From assembly GCF_000331225.1 (NCBI RefSeq), contig NZ_ANFY01000011.1, positions 62,001-126,000 of the forward strand: 64,000 nt of DNA, in the 5' to 3' direction. A model generated the notes under the pieces. The model searched no databases, was not told the origin of the DNA, and worked only from the letters and a program-made list of their open reading frames with translations. Positions 1-9,821 of this stretch are shown piece after piece; positions within the stretch are counted from its first letter, which is position 1, and each line of letters begins with the position of its first letter. This stretch comes from Sandarakinorhabdus sp. AAP62 (GTDB lineage: Bacteria; Pseudomonadota; Alphaproteobacteria; Sphingomonadales; Sphingomonadaceae). The position numbers and the translations under genes are program-made.

Positions 1-1
1 G

Positions 2-412
2 CAGGGGCGCGCGCGGGTGAACTGGGTGCTGGCCGGGATGAAGCAGAAGCCGGACCTGGTTGTGCTGGAACTGGGCGCCAACGACATGCTGCGCGGCCAA
101 AGCCCCAAGACGGCGCGCGACAATCTCGATGCGATGGTGAAGATGTTCAAGGCGAAGGGCGCGCGCGTGCTGGTGGCCGGGATGCGCGCCAATCCGACTC
201 TGGGGAAAGCCTATGTAACCGAATTCGAAGGGATGTTCCCTGCGGTGGCCAAGGCCAATGGCGTTTCGCTCTATCCCTTCTTCCTGGATGGCGTCGCCGC
301 GCAGCCCGGCCTGCAACTGGCCGATGGCATGCACCCCAATGGCAAGGGCGTTCAGGTCATGGTGAAGCGCATCCTGCCGGCGGTGGAGAAGGAGCTGGCG
401 CAGGTGAAATGA
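2..412 (+). CDS. SGNH/GDSL-family arylesterase (TesA-like), 3' part only
   Basis: The reading frame is open to the left edge, so the N-terminus with the catalytic GDS serine block lies outside the window. What remains carries the GxND block (GANDML) and the C-terminal DxxH block (DGMHPN), which hold the oxyanion Asn and the catalytic Asp and His of SGNH hydrolases. Members hydrolyse short acyl or aryl esters and are usually periplasmic. The order of blocks and the C-terminal length fit a TesA/arylesterase-type protein of about 200 residues. The stop overlaps the next start by ATGA, so thpR is probably co-translated. Substrate cannot be read from the sequence. Confidence 0.85.
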   Translation, partial: QGRARVNWVLAGMKQKPDLVVLELGANDMLRGQSPKTARDNLDAMVKMFKAKGARVLVAGMRANPTLGKAYVTEFEGMFPAVAKANGVSLYPFFLDGVAAQPGLQLADGMHPNGKGVQVMVKRILPAVEKELAQVK

Positions 413-927
413 TGCGCCTCTTCGTCGGCCTCGATCTGCCGGAGGAGGTAAAGGCGGCCCTGCTGGCCAGCATGGGCGGCGTCGCCAATGCGCGGTGGCA
501 GACGGCGGCACAGCTCCACCTCACCCTGCGCTTCATCGGCGAGGTGGACCGGCACACCGCCGCCGATATTGCCGCCGCGCTGGGCCGGGTAAATGTGCGG
601 CCGTTCACCGCCGAACTGGCCGAACCCGGCCTGTTCGATCATCGCGGCCGCATCGACACGCTGTGGGTGGGTGTGCGCCCGGCCGAAGCGCTGGCGGGGC
701 TGGCCAAATCCGTGAATGCGGCGCTGGCCAGCATCGGCCTGCCACCCGACAGCCGCGCCTTCCTGCCCCACATCACGGTCGCGCGCGGGCGCAGCATGAT
801 TGGCGCGACCTTCTGGCCGCAATCACCCATCCCGCGCCTGACGTGGCCCGTCGATGGCTTTGCCCTGTTCGAAAGCCGGATGGGCAAGGATGGCAGCGAT
901 TACACCATCCTTGCCCGCTGGCCCTAG
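409..927 (+). CDS. thpR: RNA 2',3'-cyclic phosphodiesterase (2'-5' RNA ligase family)
   Basis: 172 residues, the usual size for ThpR. Both HxTx motifs of the 2H phosphoesterase fold are present: HLTL in the first half and HITV in the second. The family opens 2',3'-cyclic phosphates on RNA ends and can join 2'-5' ends in vitro. The start overlaps the stop of the esterase gene (ATGA), and a second ATG follows at once (412), so either could be used. The 3' end meets gcvPB head-on with the two stop codons overlapping, which leaves no room for a separate terminator. Confidence 0.93.
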   Translation: MMRLFVGLDLPEEVKAALLASMGGVANARWQTAAQLHLTLRFIGEVDRHTAADIAAALGRVNVRPFTAELAEPGLFDHRGRIDTLWVGVRPAEALAGLAKSVNAALASIGLPPDSRAFLPHITVARGRSMIGATFWPQSPIPRLTWPVDGFALFESRMGKDGSDYTILARWP

Positions 928-2486
928 GCCGCCTCGCTGTCCTTGAACCCCAGCACCGGCTTGCGGGCGGCCAGCGTTTCATCGAGGCGGCGACGCGGCG
1001 CGAAGTGCGGGGCGGCGCGCCAGGCGTCGGGATCGGCCAGCATCTGCGTCGCGACGTGGCGCATCGCGCCGATCAGCTGATCGAGATTGGCCTTGCTCTC
1101 CGTCTCGGTCGGTTCGACCAGCATGGCGCCGTGGACGACCAGCGGGAAATACATCGTCATCGGGTGGAAGCCCTCGTCGATCAGCGCCTTGGCCAGATCG
1201 ATGGTGGAAAGGCCGGTGCCATCGAGGAAATCATCCGAGAACAGGGCTTCGTGCATGCACGGGCCGCTGCTGGCAAAGGGCGCGGTGTAAAGGTCCTTCA
1301 GGCTGGCGAGGATGTAATTGGCGTTGAGCACCGCATCTTCCGCCACCTGGCGCAGGCCATCGGCGCCGTGGCTCATCATGTAGGCAAGCGCGCGCACGAA
1401 CATGCCCATCTGGCCGTGGAAGGCGACCATGCGGCCGAAACTGTCGGCAGCGTGGGTGCCGGCGGTGTCTTCCTCGACCAGTTCAAGACCGTTCGCCGTC
1501 TTCCGCACGAAGGGGATCGGCGCGAACGGGGCCAGCGCTGCCGACAGCACCACCGGGCCGGAGCCGGGGCCACCGCCACCATGGGGCGTGCTGAACGTCT
1601 TGTGCAGGTTGATGTGCATGGCATCCACGCCCAGATCGCCGGGGCGGACGCGGCCAACGATGGCGTTGAAATTGGCGCCGTCGCAATAGACATAGCCGCC
1701 CACGGCATGCACCGCATCGGAAATGGTTTTCAGGTCGGGCTCGAACAGTCCGCAGGTATTGGGGTTGGTGATCATCACCGCAGCCACATCCGGGCCAAGC
1801 CGGGCGAGCATGGCATCGAGATCGACACGGCCGCGGGCGTTGGCCGGGATATTTTCGACCGTGAAACCGCAGAAGGCCGCCGTCGCCGGGTTGGTGCCAT
1901 GGGCCGATTCCGGCACCAGCACGACGCGGCGCGGATCGTTCCTGGCATCAAGCGCCGCGCGGATCGCCAGCATGCCGCACAGTTCGCCGTGGGCGCCGGC
2001 CTTGGGGCTCATGGCGACGGCCGGCATCCCGGTCAGCTTCATCAGCCAATCGGCGAGCACGTCGATCAGTTCGAGCGCGCCCTGCACGGTGGATTGCGGC
2101 TGTAGCGGGTGAATGTCGGCAAAGCCGGGCAGGCGCGCCATCTTCTCATTGAGGCGCGGGTTGTGCTTCATCGTGCAACTGCCCAGCGGGAAGATGCCGA
2201 GATCGATGGCATAATTCTGGCGGCTGAGGCGGGTGTAGTGGCGCACGGCTTCCGGTTCGGAGAAGCCCGGCAGACCGATCACCGCGTCACGGGCGAGGCC
2301 GCCGAGACGATCCGGCACCGGCGGAACGGGGGGCAGGTCAACGCCGGACGTATCCAGCGAGCCGCGCTCGAACAGCAACGGCTCTTCGAGCATCAACGCA
2401 CGGTTGCCGGTGAAGGTTTCGACCGCCGCGCCGGTGCCGGCGACCAGGCGGGTGGGACGGCCCACGTTGTTCATTTCGGTGCTCAT
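924..2486 (-). CDS. gcvPB: Glycine dehydrogenase (decarboxylating) subunit 2
   Basis: About 520 residues, the C-terminal half of the P-protein in organisms with a split enzyme. With GcvPA it decarboxylates glycine through pyridoxal phosphate and passes the aminomethyl group to lipoyl-GcvH. The PLP lysine lies in the HINLHKTFSTPHGGGGPG motif (K296 counting from the ATG at 2486). SAHGTNPA and TNPNTCG are other P-protein signatures. The ATG at 2486 shares its A with the TGA stop of gcvPA (TGATG), which supports it over a GTG one codon upstream. It is the last gene of the gcv operon. Confidence 0.96.
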   Translation of the reverse strand: MSTEMNNVGRPTRLVAGTGAAVETFTGNRALMLEEPLLFERGSLDTSGVDLPPVPPVPDRLGGLARDAVIGLPGFSEPEAVRHYTRLSRQNYAIDLGIFPLGSCTMKHNPRLNEKMARLPGFADIHPLQPQSTVQGALELIDVLADWLMKLTGMPAVAMSPKAGAHGELCGMLAIRAALDARNDPRRVVLVPESAHGTNPATAAFCGFTVENIPANARGRVDLDAMLARLGPDVAAVMITNPNTCGLFEPDLKTISDAVHAVGGYVYCDGANFNAIVGRVRPGDLGVDAMHINLHKTFSTPHGGGGPGSGPVVLSAALAPFAPIPFVRKTANGLELVEEDTAGTHAADSFGRMVAFHGQMGMFVRALAYMMSHGADGLRQVAEDAVLNANYILASLKDLYTAPFASSGPCMHEALFSDDFLDGTGLSTIDLAKALIDEGFHPMTMYFPLVVHGAMLVEPTETESKANLDQLIGAMRHVATQMLADPDAWRAAPHFAPRRRLDETLAARKPVLGFKDSEAA

Positions 2487-3853
2487 CACGCCATCACCTC
2501 ATCCAGCGCGTCTTCAAACGCGTCAAAATCCTCGTCGGTTGCGGTTTCGGTCACCGCCACGATCATGCCGCCGGCCAGCGCCTTTTCGGTTGGCCACAGC
2601 CGGCCCATGGAAACGCCGCCGAGCACGCCCGTTTCGGCCAGCTTGCGCACCACCGGACGGGCTTCGCGGCCCAGATCCAGCGTGAATTCGTTGAAGAACG
2701 GCCCGTTGAGCAATGTCACGCCGGGCACACGCGCCAGCCGGTCGGCCAGCTGCACGGCGCGGGCGTGATTGAGCGCCGCGAGATGGCGCAGGCCCTTTTC
2801 GCCCAGCAGCGACAGATGCGCCGAAAAGGCCAGCGCGATCAGGCCGGAGTTGGTGCAGATGTTGCTGGTCGCCTTCTCGCGGCGGATATGCTGTTCGCGC
2901 GTGGACAGCGTCAGCACGAAACCACGCTTGCCGCTGGCGTCCACGGTTTCGCCGCACAAGCGCCCCGGCGCCTGACGCACATGTTTTTCGCGGCAGGCAA
3001 ACAGGCCCAGGTACGGCCCGCCAAACAGCAGGCCGGCGCCGAGCGACTGGCCTTCGCCGACCACGATATCGGCGCCCATTTCACCGGGGCTCTTGATGGC
3101 GCCCAGCGAGACGATCTCGGTGACCACCACGATCAGCAGCGCGCCGGCCTTGTGGCAGGCGTCGGCCAGCGGGGTCAGATCGGCGATATGGCCGAACAGA
3201 TTGGGGTTCTGCACGACCACGCAGCTGGTGTCGGCGTCGATCTGCGCGATCAGGCTGGCAAGGTCATCGCCCGGCGCGCCCGGCGTGAAGGTCGGCACGC
3301 CAGCCTCCACCAGATCGCCGGTGAAACGGGTCAGCGTCTTCAGCACCGAGGTATAGTGCGGGTGGACGCCCGCCGAGACGATGCACTTGGGCCGCCGCGT
3401 GATGCGCCGCGCCATGAACACCGCCTCGGTCATCGCCGTGGAGCCATCGTACATCGAGGCGTTGGCCACCTCCATGCCGGTCAGCCGCGCCACCTGGGTC
3501 TGGAATTCGAACAGGACCTGCAGGGTCCCTTGCGCGATTTCCGGCTGATAAGGCGTGTAGGCGGTGAGGAATTCGCCGCGCTGGATCACCATGTCCACCG
3601 ATGCCGGCACATGATGCTTGTAGGCGCCGCAGCCGACGAAGAAGGGATTGGTGCTGGCGGTCTTGTTCTTGCCGGCCATCTTCACCAGCGCCCGCTCCAC
3701 CGCCATTTCGCTGGCGTGGTTCGGCAGGCCGGCAATCGGGCCGTCGAGCACGGCTTCGGCGGGCACATCGGCGAACAGATCGTCGACACTGGCGGCACCG
3801 ATGGTGGCCAGCATGGCTGAACGGTCAGCCGTGGAAAGGGGCAGATAACGCAA
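2486..3853 (-). CDS. gcvPA: Glycine dehydrogenase (decarboxylating) subunit 1
   Basis: The N-terminal half of the split P-protein, about 455 residues. A TTG start at 3853 is chosen. The encoded [14 protein letters not shown] is the normal beginning of GcvPA, a GGAG lies about 8 nt upstream, and the preceding methyltransferase gene stops only 5 nt before. The frame stays open further upstream, but that would run into the neighbour. Motifs such as [14 protein letters not shown] and [14 protein letters not shown] are typical of the subunit. It is coupled to gcvPB by a TGATG overlap, as expected for an equimolar heterodimer. Confidence 0.95.
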   Translation of the reverse strand: MRYLPLSTADRSAMLATIGAASVDDLFADVPAEAVLDGPIAGLPNHASEMAVERALVKMAGKNKTASTNPFFVGCGAYKHHVPASVDMVIQRGEFLTAYTPYQPEIAQGTLQVLFEFQTQVARLTGMEVANASMYDGSTAMTEAVFMARRITRRPKCIVSAGVHPHYTSVLKTLTRFTGDLVEAGVPTFTPGAPGDDLASLIAQIDADTSCVVVQNPNLFGHIADLTPLADACHKAGALLIVVVTEIVSLGAIKSPGEMGADIVVGEGQSLGAGLLFGGPYLGLFACREKHVRQAPGRLCGETVDASGKRGFVLTLSTREQHIRREKATSNICTNSGLIALAFSAHLSLLGEKGLRHLAALNHARAVQLADRLARVPGVTLLNGPFFNEFTLDLGREARPVVRKLAETGVLGGVSMGRLWPTEKALAGGMIVAVTETATDEDFDAFEDALDEVMA

Positions 3854-3858
3854 GGGGC

Positions 3859-4629
3859 TTACTCCGGGAGATGGGCGGAAAAACGGATGCGGACATAATC
3901 GGCGATCCACTGGCCATCGGCGGCTTGCAGCGCCGGGGCGAGAAGAGCGACGGTTTCGGCGATGATCTGGTCGTGTTGGTCAGCGGGCACACCGGCGGCA
4001 TCGATGAAGCCGCCGCGGAAGGTTTCGAGCCAGCCGGCCATGCCGCTTTCCGGCAGCGGCGTCGGGCGCGGGATGATGGCGCAACTGTCCACCACAAAGC
4101 CGCCCTGTTCCAGAACGGCGCGGAAGGCTTCGGCGGTGGGATAGTAGCTGGTTTCGGCTCCGGCGGCCGGGAAGCCGTGGCGGGCGAGCACGGCAATCAG
4201 CGCGGTGCGGATGGCGGCGATGTTGGCGTGGCCGCCGAATTCGCCGACATAGCGCCCGCCGGCCTTCAGCGCGCGCTTCACACCAGCCGTCACCACGTCA
4301 GGCTGGCCGACCCAGTGCAGCGCAGCGTTGGTGAAGACGGCATCGAATTCGGCATCGAAATCGAGCGCGCGTGCGTCACCCAGGCGGGCATCAATGCCCT
4401 TGGCTTGCGCCGCCGCCACCATCGCCGGATCGGCATCGACACCCACCACGTCGCAGCCGGCAGCGATCAGCTTCTGCGTCAGCACGCCATCGCCGCACCC
4501 AAGATCGAGCACGCGCTCGCTTGGGCGCGGTGCCAGCAGGTCAAGCACCGCCGCGCCCAACGCCGGCACGAAGGCGGCGTTGGTGGCATAGAGGGACGGA
4601 TCCCAGCGCGTGGCGGTGCCAGTTGTCAC
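3859..4629 (-). CDS. Class I SAM-dependent methyltransferase inside the gcv operon
   Basis: 256 residues with a Rossmann methyltransferase core: motif [10 protein letters not shown] near residue 43, the acidic motif II (VVGVDAD) and the FTNAALHWV stretch seen in trans-aconitate-methyltransferase-like proteins. The GTG start directly abuts the TAA of gcvH, and the stop lies 5 nt before gcvPA, so it is translated as part of the glycine cleavage operon. The canonical gcv set has no methyltransferase. The link to one-carbon metabolism (the T-protein feeds methylene-THF and hence SAM) is suggestive only, and the acceptor is unknown. Confidence 0.85.
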   Translation of the reverse strand: MTTGTATRWDPSLYATNAAFVPALGAAVLDLLAPRPSERVLDLGCGDGVLTQKLIAAGCDVVGVDADPAMVAAAQAKGIDARLGDARALDFDAEFDAVFTNAALHWVGQPDVVTAGVKRALKAGGRYVGEFGGHANIAAIRTALIAVLARHGFPAAGAETSYYPTAEAFRAVLEQGGFVVDSCAIIPRPTPLPESGMAGWLETFRGGFIDAAGVPADQHDQIIAETVALLAPALQAADGQWIADYVRIRFSAHLPE

Positions 4630-5001
4630 TTACAGCGAGGCCACGAACGCATCATAAGCGGCCTTGTCCATCAGCCCGTCCAGTTCCGACGCGTCGGACA
4701 GGGTGAGCTTGAAGAACCAGCCGTCACCTTCCGGCGCGCTGTTGACCAGGCTCGGATCGTCGGCCAGCGCCGGGTTGGATTCGGTGACGGTGCCCGACAC
4801 CGGGGCATAGACGTCAGACGCCGCCTTCACCGATTCGACCACGGCGGCTTCCCCGCCCTTGCTGACGGCGCGCCCTGAGTCGGGCAGATCGACGAACACC
4901 ACGTCGCCCAGTTGCCCTTGCGCATAATCGGTGATGCCAACGGTGGCTTCACCGCCCGCAACATCGATCCATTCATGATCCTGCGTGTAAAAACGGCTCA
5001 T
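4630..5001 (-). CDS. gcvH: Glycine cleavage system H protein
   Basis: 123 residues, full length. The lipoyl-accepting lysine is K59 in the ESVKAAS motif, and the protein begins with the usual YTQDHEWI. It carries the aminomethyl intermediate on its lipoyl arm between the P, T and L proteins. The start overlaps the gcvT stop (ATGA), so the two are translationally coupled. The L-protein gene is not in this window. Confidence 0.97.
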   Translation of the reverse strand: MSRFYTQDHEWIDVAGGEATVGITDYAQGQLGDVVFVDLPDSGRAVSKGGEAAVVESVKAASDVYAPVSGTVTESNPALADDPSLVNSAPEGDGWFFKLTLSDASELDGLMDKAAYDAFVASL

Positions 5002-6146
5002 TTCCTGTCCCCTTCCCGAACATAATTTTTCTGCTTGAACGGCATCGGCACCACGGTGGCCGCGATCCGCTTGCCCCGCACTTCAACTTCGAGCGCCGTG
5101 CCATCGGCGCTGTGCGCGGTGGCGACATAGGCCATGGCGATCGGCACATTCAGGCTGGGCGCGAACCCGCCCGATGTGAGCACACCCACCTGTTCGCCAC
5201 CCACCCAGACGGTCGCGCCTTCGCGGGCCGGCATGCGGCCTTCAACGGCCAGGCCCACGCGCTTGCGCGGCACGCCGTTGAACAATTGGTCGAGAATGCG
5301 CTCTGCGCCCGGGAAACCGCCTTCGGTCTTGCGGCGCTTGGAAATGGCAAAGCTCAGGTCTGCCTCAACCGGGGTCGTTTCGGGATCGAGATCATGGCCA
5401 TAGAGCGGCAGGCCGGCTTCGAGCCGCAGCGAATCGCGCGCGCCAAGGCCAATGGGCTTCACCTCTTCATGCGCCAGCAGCGCCTCTGCCAGCGCTTCGG
5501 CGTGGCTGTTCGGCACCGAAATCTCGTAACCATCCTCGCCGGTGTAGCCGGAGCGGGTGATGCCCAGCTTCACCCCGTTCCACAGCCAGCGCGCGCCGGC
5601 CATGAACTTGAGGTCGGCAAAGGCCGGCTGGTCAGCGCTTTCGGGGGTCAGGGCAAAACGGCTCATCACCGTCACCGCCGCCGGGCCCTGCAGCGCCAGC
5701 AGCGCATGGTCCTCCATGTGGTGCAGGTGCAAGCCCGCCGGCTTTCGCGCCAGCATGTGGGCGATGTCGGCGTGCTTGGTGGCGCCGTTCACGACGAGAT
5801 AAAAGCTTTTGCCGGTGTTGGTGACCATCAGGTCGTCCAGGATGCCGCCATTGTCGGACAGCAGCAGCGAATAGCGCACGCGGTGCGGCTGCAGCGCCTT
5901 GAAATCGCCGGGCGCCAGGCTTTCCAGCCATTCGGCCGCGGCAGCGAGACTTGGCCCTTCCACCAGCAACTGGCCCATGTGCGACACATCGAACAGGCCG
6001 GCATGCTCCCGCGTCCACAGATGTTCGGCGATAATGCCTTCATACTGGATCGGCATGGCATAGCCGGCAAAGCCCACCATGCGCGCGCCCAGGCGGCGAT
6101 GCAGCGCATCCAGCGGCAATGTCTTCAGATCGGCATCATCAGCCAT
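4998..6146 (-). CDS. gcvT: Aminomethyltransferase (glycine cleavage T protein)
   Basis: About 382 residues. The N-terminal GCV_T folate-binding domain ([21 protein letters not shown]) is followed by a C-terminal barrel domain. The enzyme releases ammonia from aminomethyl-GcvH and forms 5,10-methylene-THF. The ATG at 6146 has a GGGG six bases upstream; a TTG five codons further up is also open. It is the first gene of the operon and sits about 50 nt below a tandem glycine riboswitch, so expression should rise with glycine. Confidence 0.96.
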   Translation of the reverse strand: MADDADLKTLPLDALHRRLGARMVGFAGYAMPIQYEGIIAEHLWTREHAGLFDVSHMGQLLVEGPSLAAAAEWLESLAPGDFKALQPHRVRYSLLLSDNGGILDDLMVTNTGKSFYLVVNGATKHADIAHMLARKPAGLHLHHMEDHALLALQGPAAVTVMSRFALTPESADQPAFADLKFMAGARWLWNGVKLGITRSGYTGEDGYEISVPNSHAEALAEALLAHEEVKPIGLGARDSLRLEAGLPLYGHDLDPETTPVEADLSFAISKRRKTEGGFPGAERILDQLFNGVPRKRVGLAVEGRMPAREGATVWVGGEQVGVLTSGGFAPSLNVPIAMAYVATAHSADGTALEVEVRGKRIAATVVPMPFKQKNYVREGDRK

Positions 6147-6194
6147 GTGGAACCCCGGCAACAGTTCACGGCTCAGCCGAATGCCGAACCTGGT

Positions 6195-6388
6195 TCCCCC
6201 ACTGTCGCCAGACCTGAGAGCTTTGACCGGGCGATGCCCGGCTTACCCCTTCGGTGGGGCACAGGCGTGAACCTGCACCCGCTTTCCAGAGTGTCGCTGA
6301 TACGCCGGCGCGGTCCATTTGCCTGAGAGATTCCGGGGGCGGCTTGCTCCTTCGGCGGTGTCGGGTTGCCCCTTCACACTCTCCCGCG
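6195..6388 (-). promoter_or_regulatory. Tandem glycine riboswitch (two gcvT-type aptamers)
   Basis: On the minus strand two aptamers can be read in a row. The upstream one (about 6388-6310) has GGGAGAGTG, then ACCGCCGAAGGAGCAAGCC, then AATCTCTCAGGCAAATGGAC. The downstream one (about 6300-6195) has ACACTCTGGAAAGCG, then CACCGAAGGGGTAAGCC, then AAGCTCTCAGGTCTGGCGAC. The short linker and these conserved blocks match the known cooperative glycine riboswitch. It lies just upstream of gcvT, and in this context it normally turns the operon on when glycine is abundant. Confidence 0.95.
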
Positions 6389-6510
6389 CGCGGCGCCGGA
6401 GTTGCCCCCGGCGACGCACGCCGATTGGGCGAAGCTGCAGGCAGAGTCAACTGCCCGAATGACCACCAAGATGCCGCAACCTTGCTGGCCTGCAGCCGTA
6501 TCTACCGGGC

Positions 6511-6627
6511 ATGATTGCCAAGCGCCTGCCTCTGATTATTCTGCTGATCGGGCTTGCCCTGGCGTTGACCTTCAACCGCACCGAGGGCGCGGAGCCATTG
6601 GCCGCGCGCGCCGAATCGCTGCCGTGA
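6511..6627 (+). CDS. Possible small single-pass membrane peptide
   Basis: An ATG opens a 38-codon frame. It encodes a basic start (MIAKRLP), one hydrophobic segment of about 16 residues (LIILLIGLALALTF) and a short polar tail. It sits between the riboswitch leader, which runs the other way, and a convergent lipoprotein gene. No strong Shine-Dalgarno is visible. The hydrophobic profile is convincing for a small membrane protein, but nothing identifies a family, and a chance frame is possible. Confidence 0.35.
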   Translation: MIAKRLPLIILLIGLALALTFNRTEGAEPLAARAESLP

Positions 6628-6633
6628 AGCGGC

Positions 6634-7281
6634 TTACTTGGCGATGTTGTAGGCCAGCGCGCGATCGTCGAGCTGGAAGCCGAGCAGCACTTCAAAGCTG
6701 GCGGCGCGCAGGGCAGCCTTCACTTCGGGATCGGCCATCGGATCGGTGGCGGCATCGAGTTCGCCGGGCCGGCGCTTGCGGTTGATCTTGTCGAGAATGG
6801 CCTGCGGCACGGCAGCCGCGGTGCGCGACACGGCAGCCGTGGTGGTGCCCTGCGCTACGGCGCGTTCCTGGCCGGCGGCAAAATTCACCGTCACCTGGGT
6901 AAGCTGCTTGGCATTGACGATGTTGCCGGCCTGCACGACGGCAGCAAACACCGGCAGCACGAACTGACGCGCCTGTGCCGCGTCGGTGCGCCGCACGACG
7001 ACATCATAGCTGATGCGCGACACGAATTGTTCGGCGGTTTCGGTGCATTCGTCGCGCACATTGGTAATGGCCGCGACGGCATCCAGATTGGCAGCATCGG
7101 CCGCCGCACCCGTGGCCGCTTGCCGGAACAGGGTGGTATCGCCGGCATAGGCCGCCACCGCCACCGCCGGGCACGAGGAGCGCCGCACCACCAGCGGATT
7201 GCGATCACAACCGGCCAGCAGCAACGCCGGCAGGACCATGGCAGCCAGAACGACGGAACGACGGATTGCGGGGCGTATCAT
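6634..7281 (-). CDS. Predicted lipoprotein of unknown function
   Basis: 215 residues starting with a lipoprotein signal peptide: basic N-terminus, hydrophobic core, lipobox LLAGC at about residues 21-25. The mature Cys should therefore be acylated and the protein tethered to a membrane facing the periplasm. The mature part is Ala-rich with mixed charge and has one stretch (residues about 85-150) that reads like a beta-rich envelope domain. I do not recognise a named family. It diverges from ispH, with about 85 bp between the two starts for promoters. Confidence 0.75.
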   Translation of the reverse strand: MIRPAIRRSVVLAAMVLPALLLAGCDRNPLVVRRSSCPAVAVAAYAGDTTLFRQAATGAAADAANLDAVAAITNVRDECTETAEQFVSRISYDVVVRRTDAAQARQFVLPVFAAVVQAGNIVNAKQLTQVTVNFAAGQERAVAQGTTTAAVSRTAAAVPQAILDKINRKRRPGELDAATDPMADPEVKAALRAASFEVLLGFQLDDRALAYNIAK

Positions 7282-7366
7282 GCCCCTCTCCTATGGGGCA
7301 AAAGGCGTCACCGCAAGCATCAACAAATTGTGGCGCGGCCCAGACCAATCGCGTATCAGCCGGGGC

Positions 7367-8344
7367 ATGAGCAGCCTTGCCCCCGCCATTGAATTCGATC
7401 CTGCCCAACGGCCCGCCCTGAACGTGCTGATTGCTGCGCCGCGCGGCTTTTGCGCGGGGGTCGATCGCGCCATTCACATCGTCGAACTGGCGCTCGAACG
7501 CTGGGGTGCGCCAGTCTATGTCCGTCACGAAATCGTCCACAACAAGTTCGTGGTCGACAGTTTGAAGGACAAGGGCGCCATCTTCGTGGAAGAGCTGGAC
7601 GAAGTGCCGGACGGCGTGCCGGTGGTGTTCTCCGCGCACGGCGTGCCCAAGGCCGTGCCGGCCAAGGCCGAAGAGCGCGGGCTGACCTATGTGGATGCCA
7701 CCTGCCCGCTGGTTTCCAAGGTGCATCGCCAGGCCGAACGGCTGGTGGCTGCCGGCTGCCACATCCTGTTCATCGGCCACCAGGGCCATCCGGAAGTGAT
7801 CGGCACCTTCGGCCAGGTGCCCGAAGGCGCCATGACGCTGATCGAAACGCTGGAAGACGCCCAGAATGTCCAGCCGCCACACGCCGGCAAGCTGGGCTTC
7901 CTCACCCAGACAACGCTGAGCGTGGACGACACGTCGGACATGGTGGCCGAGCTCAAGCGCCGCTTCCCGGCCATCGAGGGCCCGCGCGGCGACGACATCT
8001 GCTATGCCACCTCCAACCGTCAGGCCGCAGTGAAGGCGATGGCGCCGCGCTGCGATCTGGTGCTGGTGATTGGCGCGGCCAACAGCAGCAACAGCCAGCG
8101 CCTGCGCGAAGTGGCGGAACGCGAGGGCGCGCGCAGCTGGCTGATCCAGCGTGCCGCCGAAATCGATTGGGCCTGGTTTGACGGCGTCACCACTGTTGGG
8201 GTCACCGCCGGCGCGTCGGCGCCCGAACTGCTGGTGCAGGAAGTGCTGGCGGCGATGGGCGAGCGCTACAGCGTCACCAGCGAGAACATCACCACGGCGG
8301 TCGAAGAAGTGGTGTTCAAGCTGCCGCGCGCGCTGACCGCGTAA
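7367..8344 (+). CDS. ispH: 4-hydroxy-3-methylbut-2-enyl diphosphate reductase
   Basis: 325 residues from the ATG at 7367. The frame is open further up, but that would overlap the divergent lipoprotein gene. The three cysteines that hold the catalytic Fe-S cluster are visible: C29 in RGFCAGV, C113 in ATCPLV and C212 in [19 protein letters not shown] near the C-terminus binds the diphosphate. IspH makes IPP and DMAPP in the last step of the MEP pathway, the precursor supply for the carotenoid genes and for bacteriochlorophyll phytol. It begins a plus-strand run with thrB, rnhA and pucC. Confidence 0.97.
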   Translation: MSSLAPAIEFDPAQRPALNVLIAAPRGFCAGVDRAIHIVELALERWGAPVYVRHEIVHNKFVVDSLKDKGAIFVEELDEVPDGVPVVFSAHGVPKAVPAKAEERGLTYVDATCPLVSKVHRQAERLVAAGCHILFIGHQGHPEVIGTFGQVPEGAMTLIETLEDAQNVQPPHAGKLGFLTQTTLSVDDTSDMVAELKRRFPAIEGPRGDDICYATSNRQAAVKAMAPRCDLVLVIGAANSSNSQRLREVAEREGARSWLIQRAAEIDWAWFDGVTTVGVTAGASAPELLVQEVLAAMGERYSVTSENITTAVEEVVFKLPRALTA

Positions 8345-8354
8345 TCCCGGCGTC

Positions 8355-9314
8355 ATGGCGGTTTACACTCCGGTCAGTGCGGCCGATCTGGCGGCGTTTC
8401 TGGCCGCTTATGACGTGGGCACCGCCATCAGCTTCAAGGGCATTGCCGAAGGCGTCGAGAACAGCAATTTTCTCGTTGATACAACGACAGGCCGCTATTT
8501 CCTCACCCTGTATGAAAAGCGGGTCGATGCCGCCGATCTGCCCTGGTTCCTGGCGCTGACCACCCATCTGGCCGGCTGCGGCCTGCCGGTGCCGCGCCCG
8601 ATCACCGATCGCGGCGGCATTGCCCTCAAATCCCTCAACGGCCGCCCGGCCTGCCTGATCGAATATCTTGCCGGTGTTTCGGTGACCGATCCGACACCGG
8701 ACGAATGCCAGGCGGTTGGCGAAGCGCTGGGCAAATTGCACCTGGCCGGCGCCCAGTTCACCGCGGTGCGCGAAAATGCGCTGGGGCCGGCGGCCTGGGC
8801 TCCGCTGGCGGCGCGCTGCGATGGCCGCATGGGCGAGATTGATCGGGCCTTGCCGGCCCTGGTTGATGCCGGGCTGGCCGCCACCGCCCGCTGGCCCGCC
8901 AGCCTGCCGCGCGGCACCATCCATGCCGATCTGTTCTGTGACAATGTGCTCATGCTCGACAGCAAGGTCAGCGGACTGATCGACTTCTATTTCGCCTGTA
9001 CCGATCTGATCGCCTATGATTACGCCGTCACCCATGCCGCCTGGTGCTTCTCCGTTGACGGCACCACTCACGTGCCGGCGCGGGCTGCGGCCCTGTGGGC
9101 CGGCTATGCCGCGGCGCGCGGGCTGAGCGCGGCCGAGATGGCCGCCCTGCCGCAACTGGGCGCCGGCGCCGCGCTGCGCTTCACGCTCACGCGCGCCTTT
9201 GATTGGCTCAACACGCCGGCGGATGCGCTGGTCACCCGCAAGGATCCGATGGCCTTTGCGCGCCGGCTGGCCTGGTATCTGGCCGCATCTCCGGAGGTGA
9301 TGCTTGGCCAGTGA
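8355..9314 (+). CDS. thrB: Homoserine kinase (APH-fold, ThrB2 type)
   Basis: 319 residues. The start [19 protein letters not shown] and the segment [13 protein letters not shown] are typical of the aminoglycoside-phosphotransferase-fold homoserine kinases of alphaproteobacteria, which differ from the GHMP-type ThrB. The catalytic loop HADLFCDNV and the metal-binding GLIDFYFAC are intact. It phosphorylates homoserine on the way to threonine. It starts 10 nt after ispH, and its 3' end overlaps the rnhA start by 11 nt, an arrangement common in this group. Confidence 0.94.
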   Translation: MAVYTPVSAADLAAFLAAYDVGTAISFKGIAEGVENSNFLVDTTTGRYFLTLYEKRVDAADLPWFLALTTHLAGCGLPVPRPITDRGGIALKSLNGRPACLIEYLAGVSVTDPTPDECQAVGEALGKLHLAGAQFTAVRENALGPAAWAPLAARCDGRMGEIDRALPALVDAGLAATARWPASLPRGTIHADLFCDNVLMLDSKVSGLIDFYFACTDLIAYDYAVTHAAWCFSVDGTTHVPARAAALWAGYAAARGLSAAEMAALPQLGAGAALRFTLTRAFDWLNTPADALVTRKDPMAFARRLAWYLAASPEVMLGQ

Positions 9315-9780
9315 AGCGTCGCGCCCCCGGGTCGAAATCTTCACCGATGGCGCCTGCAAGGGCAATCCCGGCCCCGGCGGCTGGGGCGCCATCCTGCGCG
9401 CCGGCGGCAAGGAACGGGAACTGAACGGCGCCGAGCCGCACACCACCAACAACCGCATGGAATTGCAGGCGGCGATTTCGGCCCTGAACGCCCTTACCCG
9501 GCCCTGCGAGGTCGATCTCACCACCGACAGCGTCTATGTGCGCGACGGCATTTCGAAATGGGTGCACGGCTGGCAGAAGAACGGCTGGAAGACTGCCGAC
9601 AAGAAGCCGGTGAAGAACGACGATCTGTGGCAGGCGCTGCTTGCCGCCGCTCGCCCGCATGTCGTGCGCTGGCACTGGGTGAAGGGCCACGCCGGCCACC
9701 CGGAGAACGAACGCGCCGATGAACTGGCCAACGAAGCCATTGTGGCAATGAAGGAAGGCCGACACGCAGGTCATCATTGA
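9304..9780 (+). CDS. rnhA: Ribonuclease HI
   Basis: 158 residues from a TTG start at 9304, which is preceded by GGAGG at a spacing of six. No ATG or GTG in frame lies near. The catalytic acids are all present: D15 in [16 protein letters not shown]53 in MELQAA, D75 in TDSVYV and the last Asp in [14 protein letters not shown]. It cleaves the RNA strand of RNA-DNA hybrids. Its start lies inside the end of thrB. Confidence 0.96.
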   Translation: MASEASRPRVEIFTDGACKGNPGPGGWGAILRAGGKERELNGAEPHTTNNRMELQAAISALNALTRPCEVDLTTDSVYVRDGISKWVHGWQKNGWKTADKKPVKNDDLWQALLAAARPHVVRWHWVKGHAGHPENERADELANEAIVAMKEGRHAGHH

Positions 9781-9821
9781 GACCATTGCCAACGGCGCCG
9801 CAATCCGCTTTGAGGCTGACC

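Noticed and set aside
495-2105. Long plus-strand open frame across thpR and gcvPB
   Set aside because: It is antisense or out of frame to two clear genes and its translation is His/Arg/Gly-rich without any domain, as is common opposite GC-rich genes.
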